Part shown: in pieces, positions 1 through 8,181 of the stretch | Position numbering within the stretch: the stretch's first letter is position 1 | Layout: every line of letters begins with the position of its first letter | Assembly (NCBI RefSeq): GCF_041053105.1 | Contig: NZ_CP163444.1 | Coordinates: 6,014,001-6,078,000, forward strand | DNA: 64,000 nucleotides | DNA from: Streptomyces sp. R44 | Lineage (GTDB): Bacteria; Actinomycetota; Actinomycetes; Streptomycetales; Streptomycetaceae | Direction: 5' to 3' | Notes under the pieces: model-generated | What the model was told of the DNA's origin: nothing | The model's database searches: none | The model's input: only the letters and a program-made list of their open reading frames with translations | Position numbers and translations under genes: made by a program

Positions 1-242
1 TGGCGCTCGCCGACCACATGGTCGTGCTGCGCTACGAGGACCGCCCGGGCATCGTCGGCACGGTCGGCCGGATCCTCGGCGAGGCCGGTCTGAACATCGC
101 GGGCATGCAGGTGGCGCGCGCGGAGGAGGGCGGCGAGGCGCTCGTCGTCCTGACCGTGGACGACACCGTCCCGGCCGCCGTGCTGACCGAGATCGCGGAG
201 GAGATCGGCGCGGCCTCGGCCCGCTCGGTCAACCTGATCTGA
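1..242 (+). CDS. serA: D-3-phosphoglycerate dehydrogenase, C-terminal end (partial)
   Basis: This is the 3' end of a gene that begins before the window; the first complete codon is at 3. About 80 residues are visible and they form an ACT domain (DRPGIVG, then GLNIAGMQVAR and an alternating hydrophobic strand), ending in a TGA at 240-242. ACT domains of this type close the serine-sensing regulatory end of SerA, the NAD-dependent enzyme that opens the phosphorylated serine pathway. The catalytic part is out of view, so the name rests on the ACT sequence and on the expected gene order upstream of the proline-catabolism genes. Confidence 0.85.
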   Translation, partial: ALADHMVVLRYEDRPGIVGTVGRILGEAGLNIAGMQVARAEEGGEALVVLTVDDTVPAAVLTEIAEEIGAASARSVNLI

Positions 243-259
243 CGCTTCCGACGCACTCC

Positions 260-310
260 GTACCCGGTCGATAGACGCTCGTCTTATACGAGTGTCTATC
301 GGTCGGGTAC
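260..310. promoter_or_regulatory. long inverted repeat, probable operator of the adjacent TetR gene
   Basis: Two 23-base arms (260-282 and 288-310) are symmetric about position 285 with three mismatches. The inner arms read CGATAGACGCTCGT and ACGAGTGTCTATCG. The repeat covers a plausible promoter (TTATAC at 284-289, TACAGT at 308-313, 18-base spacer) and ends ten bases before the TetR start codon. This is the usual place for an autoregulatory TetR operator. The symmetry is seen directly; binding by this TetR is inferred. Confidence 0.65.
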
Positions 311-319
311 AGTGCTGTC

Positions 320-898
320 ATGGGACACAAGGAAGACCTCCTCGAAGGCGCCAAGCGCTGCCTCCTGGAGAAGGGGTACGGGCGCACCACGGCGCGCGAC
401 ATCGTCGCCGCCTCGGGCACCAACCTCGCCTCCATCGGCTACCACTACGGCTCCAAGGACGCCCTGCTCCAGCAGGCCTTCCTGGCCCTCACCGAGGAGT
501 GGGGGGAGCAGGCGGGGGCAGCGGGCGCGGAGGGCGCCCAGGCGCTGCCGGCCGACCCGTACGCGCGCTTCCACGCCGTCTGGGAGCAGGTCATCGCCGC
601 GGCCGGGGCGAGCCGCCCGGTCTGGAAGCTCCAGACCGAGGTCGTCACCCGCATCGACGACGACGAGAAACTCCGCGAGGCCATCAAGGAACCCCAGCGC
701 GAGGGCCGCCTCGGCATGGCCCAGGGCTTCCTCGGCATCGACCCCGAGGCCGACCCGGAGAAGGCCCGGGTCGCCGGACTGCTCTGCCAGGCCCTGGCGA
801 CCGGCGTCATGATCCAGTGGATGGTCGACCCGGACACCGCGCCGAGCGCCGACGACCTCACCGCCGGGCTCAAGGTCCTGATGGAGGAAGGCAGCTGA
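320..898 (+). CDS. TetR-family transcriptional regulator
   Basis: A 192-residue protein, the usual TetR length. The N-terminal helix-turn-helix lies at about residues 10-50 (GYGRTTARDIVAASGTNLAS, then the recognition-helix signature IGYHYGSKDALL). The C-terminal half is an alpha-helical ligand and dimerisation domain with no recognisable specificity. There is no Shine-Dalgarno before the ATG; a TACAGT -10 box at 308-313 would start the transcript at or next to the ATG, so translation is probably leaderless. Its 3' end overlaps the convergent dehydrogenase gene by 29 bases. The long palindrome just upstream suggests it represses itself. The ligand is unknown. Confidence 0.88.
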   Translation: MGHKEDLLEGAKRCLLEKGYGRTTARDIVAASGTNLASIGYHYGSKDALLQQAFLALTEEWGEQAGAAGAEGAQALPADPYARFHAVWEQVIAAAGASRPVWKLQTEVVTRIDDDEKLREAIKEPQREGRLGMAQGFLGIDPEADPEKARVAGLLCQALATGVMIQWMVDPDTAPSADDLTAGLKVLMEEGS

Positions 899-1862
899 GG
901 ACCACCTTGGCGCGGGCGTGGCCCTCCTCGACGTATCGCAGGGCACGGTCCGCCTCGGCCAACGGGTAGGTCCGCCCGATCACCGGCGCGATCACGCCGC
1001 TCTCGGCGAACTCCCGCAGCACCGCCAGGTTCTCCCGGCGCGGCTGCGCCGTCAGGACGTGGAGCCGCCGGTCGGAGATCTTGGAGAGCAGCCGGCCCTT
1101 GAGAAGCAGCCCCATGGGCCCGAAGACGCTGCCGCCCTCGAAGACGCCCCCGCCGGACAGGACGAGCGCGCCGGTGGGGGAGAGGATCCGGCGGAGCTCG
1201 CCGAGCGAGCGGTTGCCCACCAGGTCGAACACGAGGTCGTAGCGGTCCTGCGAGGCGGTGAAGTCCTCCCGGGTGTAGTCGACGACGCGGTCCGCGCCGA
1301 GCCCCAGGACCAGCTGCCCGTTCCTGGGGCCGCACACCCCCGTCACCTCGGCGCCGAGAGCCTTCGCGAGCTGCACGGCGAAGGTGCCGACGCCTCCCGA
1401 GGCCCCGTTCACCAGCACCCTCGCGCCCGGCCGGGCCCTGCCCAGGTCTCGTACCCCGATCAGGGCGGTGTTCCCCGCCAGCGGTATCGCCGCCGCCTCA
1501 GCGAAACCCGTTCGGGCCGGCTTGAGCTCCGTCGCCGCCACCGGGGCGCACACGTACTCGGCGAAGGTGCCGGGAGCCTCCCCGAAGACCTCGTCGCCGG
1601 TACGCAGTTCGGTCACCCCATCGCCCACGGCCTCGACCACGCCCGCGAAGTCCCGGCCCCGGATCCGCTCCTTCGGTCTTCTCAGCCCCAGGGCGAACCG
1701 CGCCACGTACGGATCGCCGCGCATCAGGTGCCAGTCCGCCGCGTTCACCGCGGCGGCGTGCACCCGGACGAGCACCTCGCGCGCGCCCGGCACCGGCCGC
1801 TCGACCTCCGCGAACTCCAGCGCGTCCGCCGATCCGTACCGCTCCTGCGTCCAGGCCCTCAT
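870..1862 (-). CDS. zinc-type/quinone-oxidoreductase-like NAD(P)-dependent dehydrogenase
   Basis: A 330-residue medium-chain dehydrogenase/reductase. The GroES-like N-terminal domain carries GRDFAGVV-AVG and GDEVFG. The Rossmann domain has the nucleotide-binding loop NGASGGVGTFAVQLAKALGA at about residues 150-170. The cysteine cluster and zinc-ligand pattern of classical alcohol dehydrogenases are not evident, so it fits the QOR-like branch that reduces activated double bonds or quinones with NADPH. It is convergent with the TetR gene and overlaps its end, so co-regulation is possible but not shown. The substrate cannot be read from sequence. Confidence 0.85.
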   Translation of the reverse strand: MRAWTQERYGSADALEFAEVERPVPGAREVLVRVHAAAVNAADWHLMRGDPYVARFALGLRRPKERIRGRDFAGVVEAVGDGVTELRTGDEVFGEAPGTFAEYVCAPVAATELKPARTGFAEAAAIPLAGNTALIGVRDLGRARPGARVLVNGASGGVGTFAVQLAKALGAEVTGVCGPRNGQLVLGLGADRVVDYTREDFTASQDRYDLVFDLVGNRSLGELRRILSPTGALVLSGGGVFEGGSVFGPMGLLLKGRLLSKISDRRLHVLTAQPRRENLAVLREFAESGVIAPVIGRTYPLAEADRALRYVEEGHARAKVVLSCLPPSGP

Positions 1863-1992
1863 GACGCCCCCTCGCTCCGTCCGGTCCCCTCGGAACGACC
1901 GTAGGGCGCCGGGGCGATCCGGACCATCGGGGGCGACCCGGACCGGTCCCCGACCTTCCCCGACGCGCCGTCGGCCGAAAGGCTGAGGGGGG

Positions 1993-3105
1993 CTACAGCC
2001 GGGCCGACTTCAGCGACATGTGGAGCAGCAGCCGGTCCTCGCCGTCGTCCAGATCGAGGCCCGTGAGCGCCTCGACCCGGGAGAGCCGGTAGTAGAGGGT
2101 CTGCCGGTGGATGCCCAGGGCCGCCGCCGTCCGGCCCGCCTGGCCCGCGTTGTCGAGGAACACCTCGGCCGTGCGGGCGAGTTCGGCGTGGGCGGGGGCG
2201 AGCAGCGGGGCCACGACCGGGTCGACCTCGGGGTGGTAGAGCGCCGCGAGCAGGCGGTACGGGCCGATCCCGGCCCACTCCGCGACCGGGCCGAGCGTCG
2301 GCTGCGCCGCCGCCGCGCGCGCCGCCGTGTTCGCCTCGCGCCAGGCCGCCGGGAGCTCGGTGAGGCCCCGGCGCGGGTTGGCGATCCCGGCGGGCGTGGT
2401 GCCGCGCAGCCGGTCGGCGACCTTGTGGGCGGGGGAGAGGTCCTCGGCCGTGCGCAGCCGTACGAGCACGGCGAGGGACTGGCTGTCCGGGAGGGTGGCG
2501 ACCACCGCCGCCCCGGGGACGGCGCGGACCGAGGGGGCCTCGCCCTGCCAGGGGGTCACGCAGACGACCGTGTGGAGGCCGTCCGCGCTGGGGCCGAGGG
2601 CCGCCCGGAGGGCCGCGACGGCCATGTCGCTCTGCCAGCCGCGCCCGGCGGTCAGCACCGCGACGAACTCGCGGGAGAGGTCGGCGCCCGCCCGCTCCTC
2701 GTCGGCGAGGAGCTCCCCGATCCGGCCGGCGACCTCCATCGCGGCGGCGAGCCGCTCGTCCGAGGGGCCGGGCTCGGCGTCGAGCAGCCAGACGTACCCG
2801 AGGACGACCCCCCGATGGCGTACGGGGAGGCAGATCCGGTCCCGGAAGACTCCCGCGTCCGGGGCGGCGGGGATGCGGACCGGGCCGGTCGCCCGGGTGA
2901 TCCCGAAGCCCTCGAACCAGGCGCGGACGGCCGGGGTGGACTTGCGGGTGAGGATCGAGCGGGTCCTGACCGGGTCCATGGCGGAGTCGTCGTCGCTGTC
3001 GTGCGCGCCGAAGGCGATCAGTCCGAAGTCGCGGTTCTCCAGCGTCGCGGGTTCGCCGAGCAGTGCCGAGATCTCGTCGACCAGGTCTTGGTAATCGCCC
3101 TTCAC
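1993..3105 (-). CDS. PucR/CdaR-type regulator, probable controller of proline catabolism
   Basis: The GTG at 3103-3105 gives a 370-residue protein beginning [20 protein letters not shown] longer in-frame ATG start at 3153 would add 16 residues of poor quality. The N-terminal half looks like a sensory domain. The C-terminus has the PucR/CdaR helix-turn-helix ([19 protein letters not shown], then [18 protein letters not shown] and LLLHMSLK). The gene is divergent from proline dehydrogenase and P5C dehydrogenase, the arrangement recalled for SCO5518-SCO5520 in S. coelicolor. Family members often activate amino-acid or purine catabolic genes. A role as proline-responsive activator of the adjacent operon is inferred from position. 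Confidence 0.82.
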   Translation of the reverse strand: MKGDYQDLVDEISALLGEPATLENRDFGLIAFGAHDSDDDSAMDPVRTRSILTRKSTPAVRAWFEGFGITRATGPVRIPAAPDAGVFRDRICLPVRHRGVVLGYVWLLDAEPGPSDERLAAAMEVAGRIGELLADEERAGADLSREFVAVLTAGRGWQSDMAVAALRAALGPSADGLHTVVCVTPWQGEAPSVRAVPGAAVVATLPDSQSLAVLVRLRTAEDLSPAHKVADRLRGTTPAGIANPRRGLTELPAAWREANTAARAAAAQPTLGPVAEWAGIGPYRLLAALYHPEVDPVVAPLLAPAHAELARTAEVFLDNAGQAGRTAAALGIHRQTLYYRLSRVEALTGLDLDDGEDRLLLHMSLKSARL

Positions 3106-3180
3106 GGACCCATTCTCGCACCCCCTCAGACATGTGTATGAGACGCCGCGCACGGATGCGTGACAGCTGTAGATGGCGGA

Positions 3181-3195
3181 GGATCGGACCGATCC
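3181..3195. promoter_or_regulatory. short palindrome in the PucR/proline dehydrogenase intergenic region
   Basis: GGATCG-GAC-CGATCC is a perfect 6-base inverted repeat with a 3-base centre. A second, looser repeat (CACGG at 3204-3208, CCGTG at 3216-3220) lies nearby. Both are between the divergent starts and could bind the PucR-type protein. Evidence is symmetry and location only. Confidence 0.35.
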
Positions 3196-3239
3196 ATAGG
3201 TTTCACGGTGGTTCTCCGTGCTGTTCCCGGTTCGTTCCC

Positions 3240-3268
3240 TTGATCCGGTTATGGCCCCGTCCTACCTT
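3240..3268 (+). promoter_or_regulatory. candidate sigma-70-type promoter for the proline catabolism operon
   Basis: TTGATC (3240-3245) and TACCTT (3263-3268) are separated by 17 bases. A start near 3275 would leave only a short leader carrying the GGAGG ribosome-binding site. No experimental start site is available. Confidence 0.4.
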
Positions 3269-3287
3269 TGCCTTTTGGAGGTGCCCC

Positions 3288-4214
3288 GTGCTGGGTCCCG
3301 TGATCCTCGCCGCGTCGCGCAGCGACAAGATGCGCCGTCTCGTGTCGGCCGCCCCCGGGACCAAGCAGGTCGTCGCCCGCTTCATCGCCGGTGAGACGGT
3401 CGACGACGTCGTCCCGATCGTCTCCGAGCTGAGCGGCCGCGGCCTGGAGGTCACCCTCGACGTCGTCGGCGAGGACATCACCACGGTCGAGCAGTCGTAC
3501 GCCGCCCGGGACGCCTACCTGGAGCTCATCGGCCGTCTCAAGGAGCTGGGCCTCGGCGCCCGCGCCGAGATGTCCGTGAAGCTGTCGATGTTCGGCCAGT
3601 CCCTGGAGAACGGCCACGAGCTGGCCCTCGCGAACGTCCGCCCGGTCGTCGAGGCCGCCGCCGAGATCGGCACCACCGTCACCCTGGACGCCGAGGACCA
3701 CACCACCCTCGACTCGATGTTCGCCATCCACGAGGAGCTGCGGAAGGACTTCCCGCAGACCGGCTGCGTCATCCAGGCCTACCTCTTCCGCACCGAGGAC
3801 GACGCCCGCCGCCTCGCCGCCAACGGCTCCCGCGTGCGCATCGTGAAGGGCGCCTACAAGGAGCCCGCCGAGGTCGCCATCCAGGACAAGCCCGAGATCG
3901 ACAAGGCGTACGTCCGGATCATGAAGATCCTGATGGACGGCGAGGGCTACCCGATGATCGGCTCGCACGACCCGCGCCTGATCTCCATCGGCCAGGAGCT
4001 GGCCCGCCGCGCCGGCCGCAAGCTGGACGAGTACGAGTTCCAGATGCTGTACGGCATCCGCTCCGAGGAGCAGACCCGTCTCGCCGCCGAGGGCCACCGC
4101 ATGCGCGTCTACACCGCGTACGGCACCGACTGGTACGGCTACTTCATGCGCCGCCTCGCGGAGAAGCCGGCCAACCTCCTCTTCTTCGTCCGCTCCATCC
4201 TCACCAAGGGCTGA
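3288..4214 (+). CDS. putB: proline dehydrogenase (FAD-dependent)
   Basis: A 308-residue monofunctional proline dehydrogenase, which oxidises L-proline to pyrroline-5-carboxylate and passes electrons from FAD to the respiratory chain. The GTG at 3288 is chosen because GGAGG (3277-3281) stands six bases upstream; the open frame continues further back without a better start. Family features visible include the barrel strands VTLDAEDHTT, GCVIQAYL and RIVKGAYKEP, and the C-terminal QMLYGIR with RVYTAYGTDWYGYFMRRLAEKPAN, which carries the conserved substrate-contacting Arg pair. It is followed after 30 bases by P5C dehydrogenase, so the two-step route from proline to glutamate is one operon. Confidence 0.95.
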   Translation: MLGPVILAASRSDKMRRLVSAAPGTKQVVARFIAGETVDDVVPIVSELSGRGLEVTLDVVGEDITTVEQSYAARDAYLELIGRLKELGLGARAEMSVKLSMFGQSLENGHELALANVRPVVEAAAEIGTTVTLDAEDHTTLDSMFAIHEELRKDFPQTGCVIQAYLFRTEDDARRLAANGSRVRIVKGAYKEPAEVAIQDKPEIDKAYVRIMKILMDGEGYPMIGSHDPRLISIGQELARRAGRKLDEYEFQMLYGIRSEEQTRLAAEGHRMRVYTAYGTDWYGYFMRRLAEKPANLLFFVRSILTKG

Positions 4215-4244
4215 GCCCACCTCTCACAAGGAGTTACGAGACTC

Positions 4245-5876
4245 ATGGACGCTGTCACCCAGGTCCCCGCTCCGGTCAACGAGCCGGTGCACAGCTACGC
4301 CCCCGGTTCCCCGGAGCGCCTCCGCCTGGAGACCAAGCTCAAGGAGCTGGCCGAGAACCCGCGCGAGCTGCCGATGACCATCGGCGGCGTGAAGCGCCTC
4401 GGCGGCGGCGAGGAGTTCAAGGTCGTCCAGCCGCACAACCACAAGGCCGTCATCGGCACCTTCCGCGGCGCCACCGAGCAGGACGCCCAGGACGCCATCG
4501 ACGCCGCCCTGGCCGCCGCCCCGGCCTGGCGCGCGATGTCCTTCGACGACCGCGCCGCGATCATCCTGCGCGCCGCCGAGCTGCTCGCCGGCCCGTGGCG
4601 CGAGACGCTGGCCGCGTCGACCATGCTCGGCCAGTCGAAGACCGCCCAGCAGGCCGAGATCGACACCCCGTGCGAGCTCGTCGACTTCTGGCGCTTCAAC
4701 GTGGCGTACGCCCGCCAGATCCTCGCCGAGCAGCCGCCGGCGAACTCCCCGGGCGTGTGGAACCGTCTGGACCACCGCCCGCTGGAGGGCTTCGTCTACG
4801 CGATCACGCCGTTCAACTTCACGGCCATCGCGGGCAACCTGCCCACCGCCCCCGCCCTCATGGGCAACGTGGTGGTCTGGAAGCCGTCCCCGACGCAGAC
4901 CCACTCCGCCGTGCTCCTCATGGAGCTCCTGGAGGAGGCCGGCCTGCCGAAGGGCGTCATCAACCTGGTGACCGGCGACGGCATCGCCGTCTCCGAGGTG
5001 GCCCTGAACCACCGCGACCTGGCCGGCATCCACTTCACCGGCTCGACCAAGACCTTCCAGCACCTGTGGAAGACGGTCGGCAACAACATCGAGAAGTACC
5101 GCTCGTACCCGCGGATCGTCGGCGAGACCGGCGGCAAGGACTTCGTCGTCGCCCATCCGAGCGCCGACCGCGCGATCCTGAAGACCGCGCTGACCCGCGG
5201 CTCCTTCGAGTTCCAGGGCCAGAAGTGCTCCGCGTCCTCCCGCGCCTACATCCCGGCGTCGATCTGGAACGACGGCTTCAAGGAGGAGTTCGCGGCCGAG
5301 ATCGACGGCATCACCATGGGTGACGTCACCGACCTGTCGAACTTCATCGGCGCCGTCATCGACGAGCGCGCGTTCGCCAAGAACAAGGCGGCGATCGACC
5401 GTGCCGCGGCCGACCCGAGCTGCACGATCATCGCCGGCGGCACGTACGACGACTCGGTGGGCTACTTCGTCCGCCCGACCGTCATCGCCTGCACCGACCC
5501 GGAGAACGAGGTCTTCAAGGCCGAGTACTTCGGCCCGATCCTGGCGATCCACGTCTACGAGGACGACACGTACGACGAGATGCTGACCCAGATGGAGTCG
5601 GTCTCGGACTACGCCCTCACCGGCTCGGTCATCTCCGGCGACCGCGCGGCCGCCGCGTACACGATGGAGAAGCTCCGCTTCGCCGCGGGCAACTTCTACA
5701 TCAACGACAAGTCGACCGGCGCCGTCGTCGGCCAGCAGCCCTTCGGCGGCGGCCGCGCCTCCGGCACCAACGACAAGGCCGGTGCCCCGCAGAACCTGAT
5801 GCGCTGGACGCTGACCCGCGCCATCAAGGAGACGCTGGTCCCGCCGACGGAGTACGGCTACCCGCACATGGGCTGA
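4245..5876 (+). CDS. pruA: L-glutamate gamma-semialdehyde (1-pyrroline-5-carboxylate) dehydrogenase
   Basis: A 543-residue aldehyde dehydrogenase of the P5C dehydrogenase group, which oxidises glutamate semialdehyde to glutamate with NAD+. The catalytic cysteine is C328 in FQGQKCSASSRAY and the general-base glutamate is E294 in VGETGGKDF. The full length matches stand-alone PruA rather than the bifunctional PutA of enterobacteria. AAGGAG lies eight or so bases before the ATG. It is the second gene of the proline operon, and a terminator follows about 25 bases after the stop. Confidence 0.96.
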   Translation: MDAVTQVPAPVNEPVHSYAPGSPERLRLETKLKELAENPRELPMTIGGVKRLGGGEEFKVVQPHNHKAVIGTFRGATEQDAQDAIDAALAAAPAWRAMSFDDRAAIILRAAELLAGPWRETLAASTMLGQSKTAQQAEIDTPCELVDFWRFNVAYARQILAEQPPANSPGVWNRLDHRPLEGFVYAITPFNFTAIAGNLPTAPALMGNVVVWKPSPTQTHSAVLLMELLEEAGLPKGVINLVTGDGIAVSEVALNHRDLAGIHFTGSTKTFQHLWKTVGNNIEKYRSYPRIVGETGGKDFVVAHPSADRAILKTALTRGSFEFQGQKCSASSRAYIPASIWNDGFKEEFAAEIDGITMGDVTDLSNFIGAVIDERAFAKNKAAIDRAAADPSCTIIAGGTYDDSVGYFVRPTVIACTDPENEVFKAEYFGPILAIHVYEDDTYDEMLTQMESVSDYALTGSVISGDRAAAAYTMEKLRFAAGNFYINDKSTGAVVGQQPFGGGRASGTNDKAGAPQNLMRWTLTRAIKETLVPPTEYGYPHMG

Positions 5877-5899
5877 CCTGCCCGTCACTCCCCCTGATC

Positions 5900-5940
5900 A
5901 CCGCCCCCCTCCTCTACCCCCAATTGAGGACGGGGGCGGT
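5900..5940. terminator. bidirectional terminator hairpin
   Basis: ACCGCCCCC (5900-5908) pairs with GGGGGCGGT (5932-5940). It lies between the convergent ends of pruA and the alpha/beta hydrolase gene, so it can serve both. Confidence 0.7.
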
Positions 5941-5942
5941 TC

Positions 5943-6818
5943 TCATTCCCCGACGTGACGCTTGAGGAAGTCGCCGATGAGCGAGGCGATCCGCGGCGCG
6001 TGGGTCTCCAGGGCGAAGTGGCCCGTGGGGAGGAGGTGGATCTCGGCGTCCGGGAGGTCGCGGCGGAAGGCTTCGGCGCCCGCCGGCACGAAGACCTGGT
6101 CTCCCTCGCCCCAGACGGCGAGGAGAGGGACCCGGGAGGTGCGGAAGTACTCCTGGAAGGCCGGGTAGAGGGCGAAGTTGGAGCCGTAGTCGGCGATCAG
6201 GCCCAGCTGGATCTCGTCCTGGCCCTCTCGGGCCATCAGGGCGGCGTCGTGGTGCCAGGCGTCCGGGCTGAGGAGGTCGCGGTACTCGGCGGGGACGCCC
6301 GTCTCGTACTGCCACTTGATGCCGTCCAGGGAGCGGATGGCGCGGACCGCCTCCTCGGTCTCGGGGGTGCGCTCCTCGATGAGGGCGAGGACGGGGGCCC
6401 AGGCCTCGGCGCCGAGGCCCTCCTCGTAGGCGTTGCCGTTCTGGGTGACGATCGCGGTGATCCGCTCGGGGTGGGCGAGGGCGAGGCGGAGGCCGATGGG
6501 GGCGCCGTAGTCCTGGATGTAGACCGCGAACCGGTCCAGGCCGAGGGCCTCGGTGAACTCGGCGGTGAGCGCGGCCAGTCCGGCGAAGGTGTAGTCGAAG
6601 TCCGAGGGCGTCGCGCTGCGGCCGAAGCCCAGGTGGTCGGGGGCGATCAGCCGGTAGGAGTCGGCGAGCAGGGGGATCAGGTCGCGGAACATGTGCGAGC
6701 TGGTCGGGAAGCCGTGCAGCAGGAGCAGGACGGGGGCGTCGGCCGGGCCGGCCTCGCGGTAGGCGATCTCGTGGCCCCGGACGGTGACGGTGCGGTGGTG
6801 GGTCGGCAGTACGGACAT
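5943..6818 (-). CDS. alpha/beta hydrolase with aspartate nucleophile (epoxide hydrolase/haloalkane dehalogenase-like)
   Basis: A 291-residue alpha/beta-fold hydrolase. The oxyanion segment HGFPTSSHMF matches the HGxP pattern. The nucleophile elbow reads YIQDYGAPIG, so the nucleophile is Asp rather than Ser, as in epoxide hydrolases and haloalkane dehalogenases. The late Asp (GDQVF) and His (TGHFALE) complete the triad. A helical cap lies between about residues 140 and 220. A minus-strand promoter is likely (TTGACA at 6884-6879). It is divergent from the acetyltransferase gene. Which substrate class it attacks is not resolvable here. Confidence 0.85.
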   Translation of the reverse strand: MSVLPTHHRTVTVRGHEIAYREAGPADAPVLLLLHGFPTSSHMFRDLIPLLADSYRLIAPDHLGFGRSATPSDFDYTFAGLAALTAEFTEALGLDRFAVYIQDYGAPIGLRLALAHPERITAIVTQNGNAYEEGLGAEAWAPVLALIEERTPETEEAVRAIRSLDGIKWQYETGVPAEYRDLLSPDAWHHDAALMAREGQDEIQLGLIADYGSNFALYPAFQEYFRTSRVPLLAVWGEGDQVFVPAGAEAFRRDLPDAEIHLLPTGHFALETHAPRIASLIGDFLKRHVGE

Positions 6819-6824
6819 CGTTCC

Positions 6825-6902
6825 CTAACCCCTCATGTGTCGGTGACTGGTTATGACTCAACCAGGGTGGAGTTAACCTGTCAATGGGGCGTGAGGGGTT
6901 AG
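6825..6902. promoter_or_regulatory. divergent promoter region bounded by an 11-base inverted repeat
   Basis: CTAACCCCTCA (6825-6835) and TGAGGGGTTAG (6892-6902) are perfect reverse complements, one copy directly before each of the two divergent start codons. Inside them are TGGTT-7-AACCA (6848-6864) and GTTAAC (6872-6877). On the minus strand TTGACA (6884-6879) is followed 17 bases later by TTGAGT. On the plus strand TTAGAG (6899-6904) ends seven bases before the acetyltransferase ATG. Coordinated control of both genes is a reasonable inference. Confidence 0.45.
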
Positions 6903-6911
6903 AGTCGATGC

Positions 6912-7448
6912 ATGACCGTGAGGACCGCGCCCACTTATCGACTCGGAGCCGCCCGGCTCCGCTCCGTACGCGAGATGCTCGACACCGCCTTCGAGGGCGA
7001 CTTCTCCGACGACGACTGGGACCACACCCTCGGCGGCGTCCACGCCTGGATCGAGGACGAGCGGGGCATCGCCGCCCACGGCGCCGTCGTGCAGCGCCGG
7101 GTGCTCCACCGGGGGCGCTCGCTCCGCGTCGGATACGTCGAAGGGGTCGCCGTCCGGGGCGACCGCAGGCGGCAGGGGCTCGGGGGTGCCGTGATGGCCG
7201 AGCTGGAGCGGGTCGTCGACGGGACGCACGCCTTCGGGGCGCTCAGCGCCTCCGACGCGGGGGCCGCGCTCTACCGGGCGCGCGGCTGGCGCGTCTGGGA
7301 AGGGCGGATCGACGTGCTGGCGCCCGAGGGGATCGCGCGCCTCGCCGAGGAGGAGGGTTCCGTCTTCCTGCGGCCCGCCGCCGGCCGGGCCCTGCCGGAC
7401 CCCGCCGTCCCGCTGACCTTCGACTGGCGGGACGGCGACGTGATGTGA
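6912..7448 (+). CDS. aminoglycoside 2'-N-acetyltransferase-like GNAT protein, AAC(2')-I type
   Basis: A 178-residue GNAT protein. Beyond the generic acetyl-CoA motif (VRGDRRRQGLGGAVM), its landmarks match the AAC(2')-I family of mycobacteria and Providencia as I remember it: GDFSDDDWDHTLGGVHA near residue 30, VLHRGRSLRVGYVEGVAV near 70, GALSASDAGAALYRARGW near 110, and the C-terminal FDWRDGDVM. These enzymes acetylate the 2'-amino group of aminoglycosides such as gentamicin and tobramycin. Whether this chromosomal copy confers resistance or has a housekeeping role (as debated for mycobacterial AAC(2')) is open. No Shine-Dalgarno is present; the transcript may be leaderless. Confidence 0.82.
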   Translation: MTVRTAPTYRLGAARLRSVREMLDTAFEGDFSDDDWDHTLGGVHAWIEDERGIAAHGAVVQRRVLHRGRSLRVGYVEGVAVRGDRRRQGLGGAVMAELERVVDGTHAFGALSASDAGAALYRARGWRVWEGRIDVLAPEGIARLAEEEGSVFLRPAAGRALPDPAVPLTFDWRDGDVM

Positions 7449-7455
7449 GGCGGGG

Positions 7456-8181
7456 TCAGGGACGTCGCCGGGCGTGGCCCGCGGCCGTCTCCAGGTGGGA
7501 GGTGTAGATGGCCGAGAACATGGAGGCGAGCGCGATGGTGATCGCGAGGCCGCCGGTGCCGAGCACCCCGATGAAGAAGGCCGCCAGCGCGCCGCCGACC
7601 AGGAGGCACCAGGCGGCGAGCACCGCCTTGCCCCGACGGCTCAGGAACAGCCAGCGCTTCGGGGCGGCCGGCGGGGCGCCCACGGTGCCGGCCGGGCCCG
7701 CGGTCGCCGCGCGCGGCCGCTTGAAGTAGCCGTACACCAGCCACTCCCCGCACAGCTCCCAGCCCTCCGGGGTGAGCTCGTCGAGGACGCGGCTCCGCCG
7801 GCGTCCGGCGATCACCTCGCGGCGGTACTCCCAGCGCAGCGCCGACCCGGGCGTCCGGCGGCAGACGAACCGGCCGATCGCGTCGAGCGACTCCACCTCC
7901 CAGCCCTGGTCGCCGTGGACGGCCAGCATTCGGCGGTCGTTGAAGATGTCGGCGGTCCAGGTCCAGTTCTCGGCGCGCTCGTCCGGCTCGCCGGGCGCGG
8001 GCGCGAGGCCGCCGAGCTGCGCGGCGAACGCGTCGGCGGGGCCGAACTCCTCCTCCGGGGCCGTGCCCGTCTCCGTGAGGTGGGCCCGCAGGTCCTCCAC
8101 GGTCGCGGCGATCTGCTCGTCCGGCACGCCGGCCGTGCGCAGCGCGTCCGTCAGGTCGGCGAAGTAGGCGTCGGTGGTCAT
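7456..8181 (-). CDS. membrane protein with N-terminal HAAS/DUF1700-like helical domain, paired with PadR
   Basis: A 241-residue protein. The ATG at 8181 overlaps the TGA of the upstream PadR gene (ATGA, 8181-8178), which fixes the start and implies translational coupling. The first 60 residues resemble the small helical domains found beside PadR regulators (DAYFADLTDALRTAGVPDEQ, then DLRAHLTE and FGPADAFAAQLG). A hydrophilic middle follows. Two transmembrane segments near the C-terminus are separated by a short loop (around AVLAAWCLLVGGALAAFF and GLAITIALASMFSAIY). PadR/HAAS pairs are common in Gram-positive bacteria and are thought to sense envelope or antibiotic stress; the role here is inferred from that pattern. 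Confidence 0.75.
   Translation of the reverse strand: MTTDAYFADLTDALRTAGVPDEQIAATVEDLRAHLTETGTAPEEEFGPADAFAAQLGGLAPAPGEPDERAENWTWTADIFNDRRMLAVHGDQGWEVESLDAIGRFVCRRTPGSALRWEYRREVIAGRRRSRVLDELTPEGWELCGEWLVYGYFKRPRAATAGPAGTVGAPPAAPKRWLFLSRRGKAVLAAWCLLVGGALAAFFIGVLGTGGLAITIALASMFSAIYTSHLETAAGHARRRP

Noticed and set aside
3106..3153. Longer start for the PucR-type regulator at 3153
   Set aside because: The extra residues ([15 protein letters not shown]) are unlike family N-termini, and the GTG at 3105 gives a normal beginning.
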